This document shows, piece after piece, positions 7,881 through 15,234 of a stretch of 50,611 bases of DNA. This DNA comes from an uncultured Clostridia bacterium (GTDB lineage Bacteria > Bacillota > Clostridia > Oscillospirales > Acutalibacteraceae): positions 1 through 50,611 of the forward strand of contig CANRMJ010000008.1 in the NCBI GenBank assembly GCA_947631705.1, given 5' to 3'. Made by a program: the position numbers and the translations under genes. The first letter of the stretch is position 1, and each line of letters starts with the position of its first letter. The notes below the pieces were generated by a model. It had not been told where the DNA came from. It saw only the letters and a program-made list of their open reading frames with translations, and made no database searches.

Positions 7881-9083
7881 TTATTCTTCTATTCCCAAAA
7901 TTTCCTGAGCCTCGTCACCGCCGAGTGTTTCTATTTTACGCAGGTTTTTTTGAATAATGCGGTTCCTGTCTGTCGCGTCGTCAAGGACTTTGCCTGCCTC
8001 CTCAACCTTTTTCTTAGCCTTTAAGAGCAGATCTCCGAATTTATCGTATTGCGCCTTCGCGGCTCCCAGAACTTTCCAAACCTCATTTGCCTTTTTGTTT
8101 ATAGCCATTGTTCTGAATCCCATTGCAAGCGAATTTAAAAGAGCCGTAACGGTGCTTGGTCCCGCAATCATAATGCCCTCCGCCTGTAATTTTTCGGCAA
8201 CGGCATTTTTGCTTGAAGTGATTTCTGCATAGAGCCCCTCCGTTGCAAGATAAAGAATCGCAAACGGGGTTGTTTCGGGAGTGCTTATGTATTGCTTAAC
8301 AAGCTTTGCCTCGTCGCGAACACGCTGTTCAAGAGCCTTTTTTGCTTTTTCAAGCTCCTCAGTGTTTCCCGCGTCCGCCGCGGCGGAAAGCCTTGCGTAA
8401 TCCTCCATAGGGAATTTGGAATCTATCGGAAGATACGTTATTGAGTCGTCCTCCTGATTCGGAATACGAACTGCAAATTCAACCTGCCCGTTGTATTTCG
8501 GATTTGTTTTTACATTAGTGTCATACATTCCGGGTATGGTTTCGTCAAGGATATTTCCAAGCTGAACCTCCGCCCATGTGCCCCTTGCCTTAACATTTGT
8601 GAGCACACGCGTTAACCCCTTAACGTTATCGGTAACTCCCGCGGAAAGATCTTTCATTTCAACAAGTCCCTTATATACATTTTGCAGCTGTTCCGAAACG
8701 GTTTTGAATGAGGCATTTAAGCGCTGATTCAACGTTTCAGTGAGCTTTTCATCAACGGTTTTGCGCATTTCCTCAAGTTTTTTCTCGTTGCTCTCCTGCA
8801 TTAACGCAATAGAGTCATTTATCCGTTTCGTCTGTTTTTCGGCGTTTTCGTTAAGCGACTCGTTTATTTTAATCATCTGCTCGTAATTTTTTTCCGTAAG
8901 AGAGTGCATCTGCTGCGAAACGGCGCGCAGCCCCTCCTCTGTGCGTTTTGCGTTTATATCGGTTTTCTGGTCTAATAGGGCTATGCCGTTATCCTTTTTC
9001 GGCTTGTTCATAATGATAAGCACAATCGCAATCAGCAACAAAACCACAAGCACCGCAAGCATAATCAAAATATAAGTTTCCAT
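7881..9083 (-). CDS. rmuC: RmuC-domain DNA recombination protein
   Basis: This 400-residue protein has one N-terminal membrane anchor (about residues 5-25), a long coiled coil (about 45-130), and the RmuC domain at about 140-350. The RmuC hallmark GTWAEVQLGNILDE sits near residues 168-181 and LPIDSKFPMEDY near 218-229. RmuC proteins are membrane-tethered, nuclease-fold proteins that limit DNA rearrangements at inverted repeats; the biochemical activity remains poorly defined. AGGAGGTGCC before the ATG fixes the start. The gene is transcribed alone from a promoter whose -35 lies in a palindrome. Confidence 0.93.
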   Translation of the reverse strand: METYILIMLAVLVVLLLIAIVLIIMNKPKKDNGIALLDQKTDINAKRTEEGLRAVSQQMHSLTEKNYEQMIKINESLNENAEKQTKRINDSIALMQESNEKKLEEMRKTVDEKLTETLNQRLNASFKTVSEQLQNVYKGLVEMKDLSAGVTDNVKGLTRVLTNVKARGTWAEVQLGNILDETIPGMYDTNVKTNPKYNGQVEFAVRIPNQEDDSITYLPIDSKFPMEDYARLSAAADAGNTEELEKAKKALEQRVRDEAKLVKQYISTPETTPFAILYLATEGLYAEITSSKNAVAEKLQAEGIMIAGPSTVTALLNSLAMGFRTMAINKKANEVWKVLGAAKAQYDKFGDLLLKAKKKVEEAGKVLDDATDRNRIIQKNLRKIETLGGDEAQEILGIEE

Positions 9084-9110
9084 TTGGCACCTCCTGAATT
9101 TTATAACCTC

Positions 9111-9140
9111 ATTTTATCATAACGTGTTGTTTTAAACAAC
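9111..9140 (-). promoter_or_regulatory. Promoter of rmuC with overlapping palindrome
   Basis: TTGTTT (9134-9139) and TAAAAT (9111-9116) have a 17-bp spacer on the minus strand. The -35 box is embedded in the perfect 15-bp palindrome GTTGTTT-T-AAACAAC (9126-9140), a possible operator. Confidence 0.6.
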
Positions 9141-9335
9141 ATTATATTTTTCTGTGTACTAAAATAAGGACTTTTCCAATTTGAATCAAGTAATTACTTA
9201 CAGATGAATCGAAAAGTATTAAACGCTTTCCGCGCCGAAACAGAAAGCGTTTTCCCGATTAATATCTGTTTGGGCTGACGCATCCGATATTTCAATAATA
9301 AATTAGCTGAATTTCCAAATCAACGCATCAAACAG
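9141..9335. other. Intergenic region between rmuC and hisC with a 10-bp hairpin
   Basis: The divergent gap has no ORF. A perfect hairpin, AAACGCTTTC (9221-9230) with GAAAGCGTTT (9243-9252), is followed by a short T run on the plus strand. It could end a small transcript, but no clear promoter for one is visible. Confidence 0.3.
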
Positions 9336-9364
9336 TTGATTAAAAAATCCGCTTGTGATAAAAT
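9336..9364 (+). promoter_or_regulatory. Sigma-A promoter of hisC
   Basis: TTGATT (9336-9341) and TAAAAT (9359-9364) are separated by 17 bp. The start codon follows 21 bp after the -10 box, giving a very short leader. Confidence 0.7.
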
Positions 9365-9385
9365 ATGCCGTGAGGTATAAGGAAT

Positions 9386-10447
9386 ATGGACAAAATCTGG
9401 AAAAATAACATAAGAGACATCGAGCCTTATGTGCCCGGTGAGCAAAGCAAGGAGAAGGGCATTGTAAAAATCAACGCAAATGAAAACCCCTATCCCCCGT
9501 CACCGAAGGCGATTGAGGCAATAAGAAATTTTGAACACCAAAAGCTGCGTTTTTATCCCGACGCAAACGCCGCGGAATTCAAAAAAGCGGTTGCCGATTT
9601 TTACGGCGTTAAGCCGCAAAACGTTTTTCTCGGCAACGGTTCCGACGATGTTATCGCGCTTTCATTTCAGTCGTTTTTCAACGGAGAGCTGCCGATAGCG
9701 TTTCCCGATATCACATACAGCTTTTACCCCGTTTGGTGCAGACTTTTCAAAATCCCCTATAAAAATTTTCCTCTCAAAAGCGATTTTCATATAAATGCTG
9801 ACGATTACAGAGAAAAAAACGGAGGAGTTGTTATTCCGAATCCCAACGCTCCAACATCTTTAGGCGAAGGCAGAGAATTTATAGAAAAAATCCTGCGCTG
9901 CAACAGGGACTGCGTTGTGATTATTGACGAGGCATACGTTGATTTTGGTTGCTATTCAAGCATTGATCTCACAAAAAAATATGAAAATCTGCTCGTTACA
10001 GGCACTTTTTCAAAAAGCCGCAGCCTTGCCGGTATGAGAATAGGCTATGCCATCGGCAGCAGCGAGCTTATTTCAACGCTTGAGGCAGTTAAAAACTCCT
10101 ACAACAGCTACACGGTAAACAGCATTTCAATGGCGGCGGGAACAGCCGCAATCAAAGACAGAGAATATTTTGAAAAAACAATTTCAAAAGTGATCGCGAC
10201 ACGGGAAAGGGTTAAGACCCGTTTGAGAGAAATGGGTTTCACCGTGCTTGATTCACAGGCAAATTTTCTTTTTGCAACATTCTGTTCTAAAAATATGAAA
10301 GATTACTTTGAATGGCTGAAAACTCAAAAGGTTTATATACGCTATTTCAACCTTCCGAGAATAGACAATTATGTTCGGATCACAATCGGCACTGATGAGG
10401 AAATGGATATTTTTCTCCAAAAAACAGAAGAATTTCTTAGATTATAA
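9386..10447 (+). CDS. hisC: Histidinol-phosphate aminotransferase
   Basis: This 353-residue enzyme is a fold-type I PLP aminotransferase of the HisC/Cobalamin-D group, transferring an amino group from glutamate to imidazole acetol phosphate in histidine synthesis. The N-terminal INANENPYPPSP segment is typical of HisC. VIIDEAYVDF (near 185-195) holds the PLP-binding Asp and Tyr, and the Schiff-base Lys lies in TFSKSRSLAG near residue 210, followed by GMRIGY. The gene stands alone, away from a his operon, so a related function such as aromatic aminotransfer or a CobD-like role is possible. It has its own promoter and ends at a hairpin shared with the convergent PAP2 gene. Confidence 0.85.
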   Translation: MDKIWKNNIRDIEPYVPGEQSKEKGIVKINANENPYPPSPKAIEAIRNFEHQKLRFYPDANAAEFKKAVADFYGVKPQNVFLGNGSDDVIALSFQSFFNGELPIAFPDITYSFYPVWCRLFKIPYKNFPLKSDFHINADDYREKNGGVVIPNPNAPTSLGEGREFIEKILRCNRDCVVIIDEAYVDFGCYSSIDLTKKYENLLVTGTFSKSRSLAGMRIGYAIGSSELISTLEAVKNSYNSYTVNSISMAAGTAAIKDREYFEKTISKVIATRERVKTRLREMGFTVLDSQANFLFATFCSKNMKDYFEWLKTQKVYIRYFNLPRIDNYVRITIGTDEEMDIFLQKTEEFLRL

Positions 10448-10453
10448 GAAAAC

Positions 10454-10475
10454 GCGCGCCTTGTATAAGACGCGC
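10454..10475 (+). terminator. Terminator of hisC
   Basis: GCGCG-C-CTT pairs with AAG-A-CGCGC around a four-base loop, and ATTTCATTTT follows on the plus strand. It lies 7 bp after the hisC stop and just before the stop of the convergent PAP2 gene. Confidence 0.65.
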
Positions 10476-10483
10476 ATTTCATT

Positions 10484-11389
10484 TTACTGTTCAACGCCCG
10501 AAAGCTGTTTCCAGTGAATCTTGCAGTATTCATTACCGTTTATCGGCGGGTAATCCTCATCATCCACCCTTGCCTCGTTATAGCAATCATACTCCTCATT
10601 ATAGGCGCAGCGAACCGCGTTATCCCCGCCTTCCGTGAGCGATGGAATAAACGCGTAAAGAAAGATTCCGCAAACGGCAACAGCGGCAAGCACAGCCCCG
10701 CCTTTTCCTGAAGTCCATTTAAGAAACTTGATTTTTCCGAGGTCGATCTTATCAAGATATGTAAACGGCTTAACTTTAGCTATAAGCAGTATGCATAATT
10801 TCATAATGAAATATCCTGCCGTGCCGGAAAGCACACCCACTATAAAGCCGCCGATTACGTCTGTGGGATAATGCACCATAAGATAAATGCGGCTGCCCAT
10901 TGTGCACGCGGCAAAAACGGGGAAAATCCAAGCGATTTTTTTCTTGCCGTCATTTCTGAAAACAAGAAACATTGCGGTTGCGATTTCAAAAGCCGCGGTA
11001 GTGTGTCCGCTCGGGAAAGAGTAATCGCTTTCGCTGAGAGAGCCGGCGCCTAAGTACCAAGCCCAATACTCGGCATTTCCCTGCAAGGTGTTGTAGGGGC
11101 GGATTCGCAATACGGCGGGCTTAACTATAACGTTTGTAACCAACGTGCCCACAATAATTGCGAACATAAGCGCCAAACCGTATTTTCTTGTTTTTTTGAA
11201 AAGAGCAAGCACAACGCCGAGTATCACCATAGGAATAACGAACGCTTCATCTCCTAAAGTTGTAAACAGCTTTGCAACAACAGTTAAAAACGCATTTTGA
11301 ATGGAGCCGAAAAAACTAAACACCGCCATATCAAAATCATAAAAAATCCTGTCTAATGAATTGCCCATAGTCATAAGGATAACTTCCAT
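10484..11389 (-). CDS. PAP2-family membrane phosphatase
   Basis: This 301-residue polytopic membrane protein is a lipid phosphatase of the PAP2 superfamily, probably acting on undecaprenyl pyrophosphate or another lipid phosphate at the outer face of the membrane. The three catalytic motifs are intact: KPAVLRIRP (about 90-98), FPSGH (about 124-128, with the catalytic His), and SRIYLMVHYPTD (about 164-175). The C terminus (about 255-301) is a hydrophilic tail rich in Asn, Asp, Glu and Tyr with three Cys, not part of the usual domain. GGAGG before the ATG supports the start. A promoter lies at 11420-11448. Confidence 0.92.
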   Translation of the reverse strand: MEVILMTMGNSLDRIFYDFDMAVFSFFGSIQNAFLTVVAKLFTTLGDEAFVIPMVILGVVLALFKKTRKYGLALMFAIIVGTLVTNVIVKPAVLRIRPYNTLQGNAEYWAWYLGAGSLSESDYSFPSGHTTAAFEIATAMFLVFRNDGKKKIAWIFPVFAACTMGSRIYLMVHYPTDVIGGFIVGVLSGTAGYFIMKLCILLIAKVKPFTYLDKIDLGKIKFLKWTSGKGGAVLAAVAVCGIFLYAFIPSLTEGGDNAVRCAYNEEYDCYNEARVDDEDYPPINGNEYCKIHWKQLSGVEQ

Positions 11390-11419
11390 AGAGCACCTCC
11401 AAAATTATATTACTATAAT

Positions 11420-11448
11420 ATATTACCAAAGGCAGGATAATATTTCAA
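11420..11448 (-). promoter_or_regulatory. Likely promoter of the PAP2 gene
   Basis: TTGAAA (11443-11448) and TAATAT (11420-11425) are separated by 17 bp on the minus strand. The -10 matches consensus at four of six positions. Confidence 0.5.
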
Positions 11449-11562
11449 GTTTTTATATTCACTTATTTTTTTACTTTTCTTAATAATTATATAATAATTC
11501 TGTGATAATTTACTTATCATCTTAATGAGAGATTTTTTTGTTTATTAAAAAAAGGAAAGCAA

Positions 11563-12366
11563 ATGATAAATAATCCATATAAGATTCTCGGCGTGCCCGA
11601 CGGCGCGTCCGAGGAGGAATGTGCAAAAGCGTACAAACGCCTTGCGAAAAAATACCACCCGGATCTTAACCCCGATAATCCGAAAGCAGCCGAGAAAATG
11701 GCAGAGATAAACGCGGCATTTGACCAAATTAAAAACGGATATTCCGAAAATCCATACGGCGGCGCGTCTGCCTATGGCTATTCGCAAAGACGACGCGGTG
11801 AAACTTCTTCGCCCGATTACTACACCGCCGCCGCGCAATTTATCAACAACCGCCAGTTCAGGCAGGCAATAAATGTTTTAAACAGTATTGAGGACAGAAA
11901 CGCCCAATGGTATTATCTAAGCGCTGTTGCGAATTTCGGCAACGGAAACCGCGAGCTTGCTCTTTCATATATTCAACAGGCATGCGCGATGGAACCCGAT
12001 AATTACACCTATTCAACCACATACTCCCGAATACGAAATAATATGCGCTCAGACGGATTTTCGCCGTTCGGCAGCTTTGTTGATTATGATGCACCTCAGG
12101 ATACGGAGAGCGGCAGGCGTTACACTTACACAGTTTCGTCACGCGGCGGCTGCCTTTCACGGATAATAAAAATCATTTTCATACTTATAATCATACGATT
12201 CATACTTATGCTTATTTTAAACGTTTTCGGTGCAGGATACAGCCGCAGGAACCAAACTGAATATTACAACAATCCAACAAGCGGATACAGCAGTGAATAT
12301 GACGAAAGCAACAACGCCGGCGCATACTTCGGCTCAGACAATGGCGACGAGGCAATAAATAATTAG
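11563..12366 (+). CDS. J-domain (DnaJ-like) membrane protein
   Basis: This 267-residue protein begins with a J domain whose HPD tripeptide at residues 32-34 would stimulate a DnaK-type ATPase. The middle (about 95-150) reads like TPR helices and would bind a client. A strong transmembrane segment follows at about 195-218, then a Tyr/Ser/Asn-rich tail. The Gly/Phe and zinc-finger regions of true DnaJ are absent, so this is a class III J protein tethered to the membrane, with the J domain predicted in the cytoplasm. The next gene, 14 bp downstream, encodes another small membrane protein with a zinc ribbon; the pair looks like one operon. The client is unknown. Confidence 0.88.
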   Translation: MINNPYKILGVPDGASEEECAKAYKRLAKKYHPDLNPDNPKAAEKMAEINAAFDQIKNGYSENPYGGASAYGYSQRRRGETSSPDYYTAAAQFINNRQFRQAINVLNSIEDRNAQWYYLSAVANFGNGNRELALSYIQQACAMEPDNYTYSTTYSRIRNNMRSDGFSPFGSFVDYDAPQDTESGRRYTYTVSSRGGCLSRIIKIIFILIIIRFILMLILNVFGAGYSRRNQTEYYNNPTSGYSSEYDESNNAGAYFGSDNGDEAINN

Positions 12367-12380
12367 AGCGGAGGACAATT

Positions 12381-12824
12381 ATGAAAAAATTTTTTAGCAA
12401 TCTGGCAATAAAATTTCAGCGTTTTATGTATGGGCGATACGGTTTCGACAGGCTTTACAGAGGGCTTTTACTGATTTATCTCGCAGTTATAATTCTTGCT
12501 CTTATCCTCGGCAAGACGATAGACACAAGAATTTACAGCGCACTTTCAATCGCAGGACTTGCAATCGTTATTTTCGCCTTTTTCCGTGTGTTTTCCAAAA
12601 GCATTGAAAAAAGACGAAGAGAAAACGAAAAATGGCTTGTTTTTGAAAACGCCGTCAACAAACACTTCCGCCTTTTAAGGGACAGATGGAAATTCAGAAA
12701 AACGCACGTTTTCAGAAGATGCCCAAAATGCAAGGCTGTTTTACGGTTAAAAAGAATAAAGGGCAGCCACAAAGTTAGCTGCCCTCATTGTAAGGAAGAT
12801 TTCAAAGTAAAGGTTTTATTATGA
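12381..12824 (+). CDS. Small membrane protein with C-terminal zinc ribbon
   Basis: This 147-residue protein has two predicted membrane segments (about 28-44 and 53-70), a basic linker, and a C-terminal zinc ribbon formed by C114-x2-C117 and C134-x2-C137. The ribbon resembles those of small zinc-ribbon domain proteins, where it holds the fold together or contacts nucleic acid or protein. It follows the J-domain gene after 14 bp, with GGAGG as its ribosome site. No specific family name can be given. Its last six bases overlap the 3' end of the convergent SDR gene. Confidence 0.8.
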   Translation: MKKFFSNLAIKFQRFMYGRYGFDRLYRGLLLIYLAVIILALILGKTIDTRIYSALSIAGLAIVIFAFFRVFSKSIEKRRRENEKWLVFENAVNKHFRLLRDRWKFRKTHVFRRCPKCKAVLRLKRIKGSHKVSCPHCKEDFKVKVLL

Positions 12825-13676
12825 AATCTTTTCGGAGATTTTATTCATTGCGCCGCTTACCACCTTGGATTTAAGGATTCCCTTATACATTGAATCAAGC
12901 AATGTTGCGGGAACGATTTCCACCATACCAAGCAGCTTTGAATTCTTAACTCTGTATAAATGTTTCGGGTGTTTTGACTGAAGAGCGTCAATAACAGCGT
13001 CTACAAGATACTTGGGGTCACTTGACATTTTCAGCTCAAGCTGCATCATAACCTTCATAACCTCAAGAACATCGCGGTAATACTTAGTGCCGGTAATGAG
13101 CTTGTCAAACGAATTGAGGGTGCTGCCGTGCATAGCCGTTTTAAAAGAACCGGGCTGAACCTTTATAACGGGGATACCGAGGAACATAAGCTCACGGCGA
13201 AGCGAATCGTTATATGCCTCAACGGCATATTTTGAAAGAGTGTATGGACCGTTGAAAGGCTGAGGGGTCATCCAGCCGCACTCCGACGAACAATTGATAA
13301 TTCTGCCGTGACCTTCCTTGATGAGCGGGAAAAATGTTTTGTTCATCCTTATCATACCGATAAGATTTACGTCTATAATCTGCTCAACAGTTTCAACATC
13401 ACCCTCTATAAGAGACGCCATTTTCTGAACGCCGGAGAAATTTATCAACGCGTCAAGATGATCTGTAACTCCCTTAACTGTTTCAAGTGCGGCGTCAATG
13501 CTCTCTTGAACTGTAATATCAAGCTTGAGAGCGTGAGCCATTGTTTTTTCATCAATTTCCTGCAAAGCCTTTTCGCTTCTTCCGGCCGCAAAAACATACC
13601 AGCCTTTTTCCGCAAGCGCCTTTGCGACCTCTCCCCCGAGCCCGCCTGTTGCGCCTGTAACGAGTGCGTATTTCAT
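12819..13676 (-). CDS. Short-chain dehydrogenase/reductase (SDR)
   Basis: This 285-residue soluble NAD(P)-dependent oxidoreductase of the classical SDR family has the Rossmann TGATGGLG motif (residues 7-14), a Ser in the NCSSE segment (near 133) and YTLSK (about 146-150) for catalysis. The substrate is not predictable. It resembles SDRs annotated as acyl- or steroid-type reductases because of the extended C-terminal helices. The start at 13676 is chosen because AGGAGA precedes it and the Rossmann strand begins at once; an upstream in-frame ATG at 13718 would add 14 residues without a better ribosome site. The promoter is strikingly similar to that of the neighbouring 321-residue protein gene. 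Confidence 0.88.
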   Translation of the reverse strand: MKYALVTGATGGLGGEVAKALAEKGWYVFAAGRSEKALQEIDEKTMAHALKLDITVQESIDAALETVKGVTDHLDALINFSGVQKMASLIEGDVETVEQIIDVNLIGMIRMNKTFFPLIKEGHGRIINCSSECGWMTPQPFNGPYTLSKYAVEAYNDSLRRELMFLGIPVIKVQPGSFKTAMHGSTLNSFDKLITGTKYYRDVLEVMKVMMQLELKMSSDPKYLVDAVIDALQSKHPKHLYRVKNSKLLGMVEIVPATLLDSMYKGILKSKVVSGAMNKISEKIS

Positions 13677-13741
13677 AAATTTTTCTCCTTTTAACATAAT
13701 CACTGCAATAATTATCATCTAATTATAAACAATTTATAAAC

Positions 13742-13770
13742 ATTTTATCACATATTTATAAAATATTCAA
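13742..13770 (-). promoter_or_regulatory. Promoter of the SDR gene
   Basis: TTGAAT (13765-13770) and TAAAAT (13742-13747) are separated by 17 bp. About 33 of 39 bases around it match the promoter at 14909-14937. Confidence 0.65.
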
Positions 13771-13835
13771 TAACAAATTAAAATTTTCTTAATTAATTTT
13801 ATTTTGCTTGAAATTTTTGTTTCGGTATATAAAAA

Positions 13836-13863
13836 AACGCGGCAGTTTTTTAACCGCCACGTT
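13836..13863 (-). terminator. Terminator of the 321-residue surface protein gene
   Basis: AACGTGGCGGTT pairs with AACTGCCGCGTT (with G-U wobbles) and a run of seven T follows on the minus strand, 17 bp after the stop codon. Confidence 0.9.
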
Positions 13864-13880
13864 TTTTCTTGTTATGTATT

Positions 13881-14846
13881 TCAGCAATACTTCAGAATGT
13901 ATTGATAATCGCGCATATTTATAATTCCATCACCGTTGAAGTCAAACATATATCCCTGACCGAGCGGAACATCGGCAGTATTATAACAAAGGAAGTTATC
14001 AAACTGCGAAACAACCGTTGAAGCGGGTTCTTTCACTCTTTCATGGCACACTGTGCAGTCGTAACACAAATATTTTTCCGAGTTTTCCTCGCTGGTTTCA
14101 TTGCAAAATCTGTAATTATGCGTTGTTTTGGGAACAACTTCCGTATAAGTTTTTCGGCATATATTGCAAGTAAAAGTTTTTATTCCTGTTTCTAAACAGC
14201 TTGCAGGTTTCGTTATCACACCGTCATTCCATATATGAGGGCAATCATCAAATGCCACAAATGTTCTGCCGTATTTTTCAGCATACTCCTGCGCGGTGGA
14301 ATTTTTAAAACCGTATATCGTGCCTCCTTTATAGTATATTGAGTCTTTATCACTAATATCACATTGCGGATTAAATATTGATATATATTCAAAATTACAA
14401 CCATAAAATGCATATTTATCTATTTTTTTTACATTTTTTGGAACCACAATATTTTTTAAAGGACGGCACATATAAAATGACCACGCCTCTAAGTTTTCAA
14501 CACTTTCAGGAATTACAGCGCTCTCCAGATTTTCACACCATCCGAATGCAAAACTGCCTATTTCCTTTACACCTTCCGGTATTGTTACATGTTTTAACGT
14601 CATACAGTCATGAAATGCCGCACGGTCTATGATCGTTACGGCATATCCGTTAACAGTAGACGGAATTGTAACCGTTTCATCGGAACCCGTGTAATCTACA
14701 ATTCTTGCCGTGCCGTCGGGAAGCACAAAATATCTAAAGTCCCCGCACGCAGGTGTCTGTTTAATATCTGCATAGGCAAACATTCCTATTCCCGCTACAC
14801 TTAAAAGCAAAACGGCAGAAATGAATATGCTGATAAATTTTTTCAT
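13881..14846 (-). CDS. Secreted BspA-type LRR protein with dockerin-like end
   Basis: This 321-residue protein has a signal peptide (about 1-26) and an N-terminal beta segment. Leucine-rich repeats of the BspA/LRR_5 type follow, with the recurring pattern I-P-x-x-V-x-x-I-x-x-x-A-F-x-x-C (about 60-165), closed by the capping motif STAQEYAEKYGRTFVAF. A Cys-rich segment with two CxxC pairs comes next (about 213-275). The C terminus, DFNGDGIINMRDYQYILKYC, is one calcium-binding loop-helix of a dockerin or EF-hand; a complete type I dockerin has two. BspA-type proteins mediate adhesion. No cohesin gene is in the window. AAAGGA supports the start, and the gene is monocistronic. Confidence 0.85.
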   Translation of the reverse strand: MKKFISIFISAVLLLSVAGIGMFAYADIKQTPACGDFRYFVLPDGTARIVDYTGSDETVTIPSTVNGYAVTIIDRAAFHDCMTLKHVTIPEGVKEIGSFAFGWCENLESAVIPESVENLEAWSFYMCRPLKNIVVPKNVKKIDKYAFYGCNFEYISIFNPQCDISDKDSIYYKGGTIYGFKNSTAQEYAEKYGRTFVAFDDCPHIWNDGVITKPASCLETGIKTFTCNICRKTYTEVVPKTTHNYRFCNETSEENSEKYLCYDCTVCHERVKEPASTVVSQFDNFLCYNTADVPLGQGYMFDFNGDGIINMRDYQYILKYC

Positions 14847-14908
14847 AAAGCATTATCCTTTACATTAAAAACCACAGATTTATTTAACAATTATAAAAAC
14901 TTATAGAC

Positions 14909-14937
14909 ATTTTACCATATATTATCAAAATATTCAA
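14909..14937 (-). promoter_or_regulatory. Promoter of the 321-residue surface protein gene
   Basis: TTGAAT (14932-14937) and TAAAAT (14909-14914) are separated by 17 bp on the minus strand. Confidence 0.65.
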
Positions 14938-14973
14938 TATAATTATTCGTTAAATAAATTGATTGAAAAAAAT

Positions 14974-15000
14974 AAAGGCGCCGTGAAAAACAGCGCCTTT
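14974..15000 (-). terminator. Terminator after the 37-residue micro-ORF
   Basis: AAAGGCGC and GCGCCTTT form a perfect 8-bp stem with an 11-base loop. On the minus strand ATTTTTTT follows directly. It closes the surface protein/micro-ORF transcription unit. Confidence 0.88.
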
Positions 15001-15027
15001 TTATCTATCCGCTATAAAACGTAAAGA

Positions 15028-15141
15028 TTAATCGAATTCACCGCCGCCCTCTTCAATAAGAGGACCCGAAGCTGTTAAAATATCTTCGGCGATTTTGAAT
15101 TCTTCCGCTTTAACAACCGGCTTTGAGTAAACTTCTTTCAC
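15028..15141 (-). CDS. Micro-ORF, 37 residues, paired with the BspA protein
   Basis: The ORF uses a GTG start behind an excellent ribosome site (AAAGGAGGT, eight bases upstream). It encodes a peptide beginning MKEVYSKPVVKAEEF, followed by an acidic tail with Ser-Gly and a GGGEFD end. It lies 93 bp after the stop of the 927-residue BspA protein and before a terminator, so it is the last gene of that unit. The pattern matches the 43-residue ORF at 701-832 (M-K-x-V-Y, Pro at position 8, E-aromatic at 14-15). There is no signal sequence or Cys. The function is unknown; precursor peptide, small regulator or surface-protein partner are all open. Confidence 0.72.
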   Translation of the reverse strand: MKEVYSKPVVKAEEFKIAEDILTASGPLIEEGGGEFD

Positions 15142-15169
15142 AGAAACTACCTCCTTTACTCAAACCTAC

Positions 15170-15206
15170 ATTCCCACAGGAAGTTTCCGGCTTTCCGTGC
15201 GGGAAT
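15170..15206 (-). promoter_or_regulatory. Stem-loop between the BspA gene and its micro-ORF
   Basis: ATTCCCGCACGGAA pairs imperfectly with TTCCTGTGGGAAT around a short loop on the transcript. No T tract follows in the sense direction, so it is more likely an RNA stability or processing element than a terminator. Confidence 0.45.
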
Positions 15207-15234
15207 TTTTATGGTTCATCAAGAAATGATTTGA

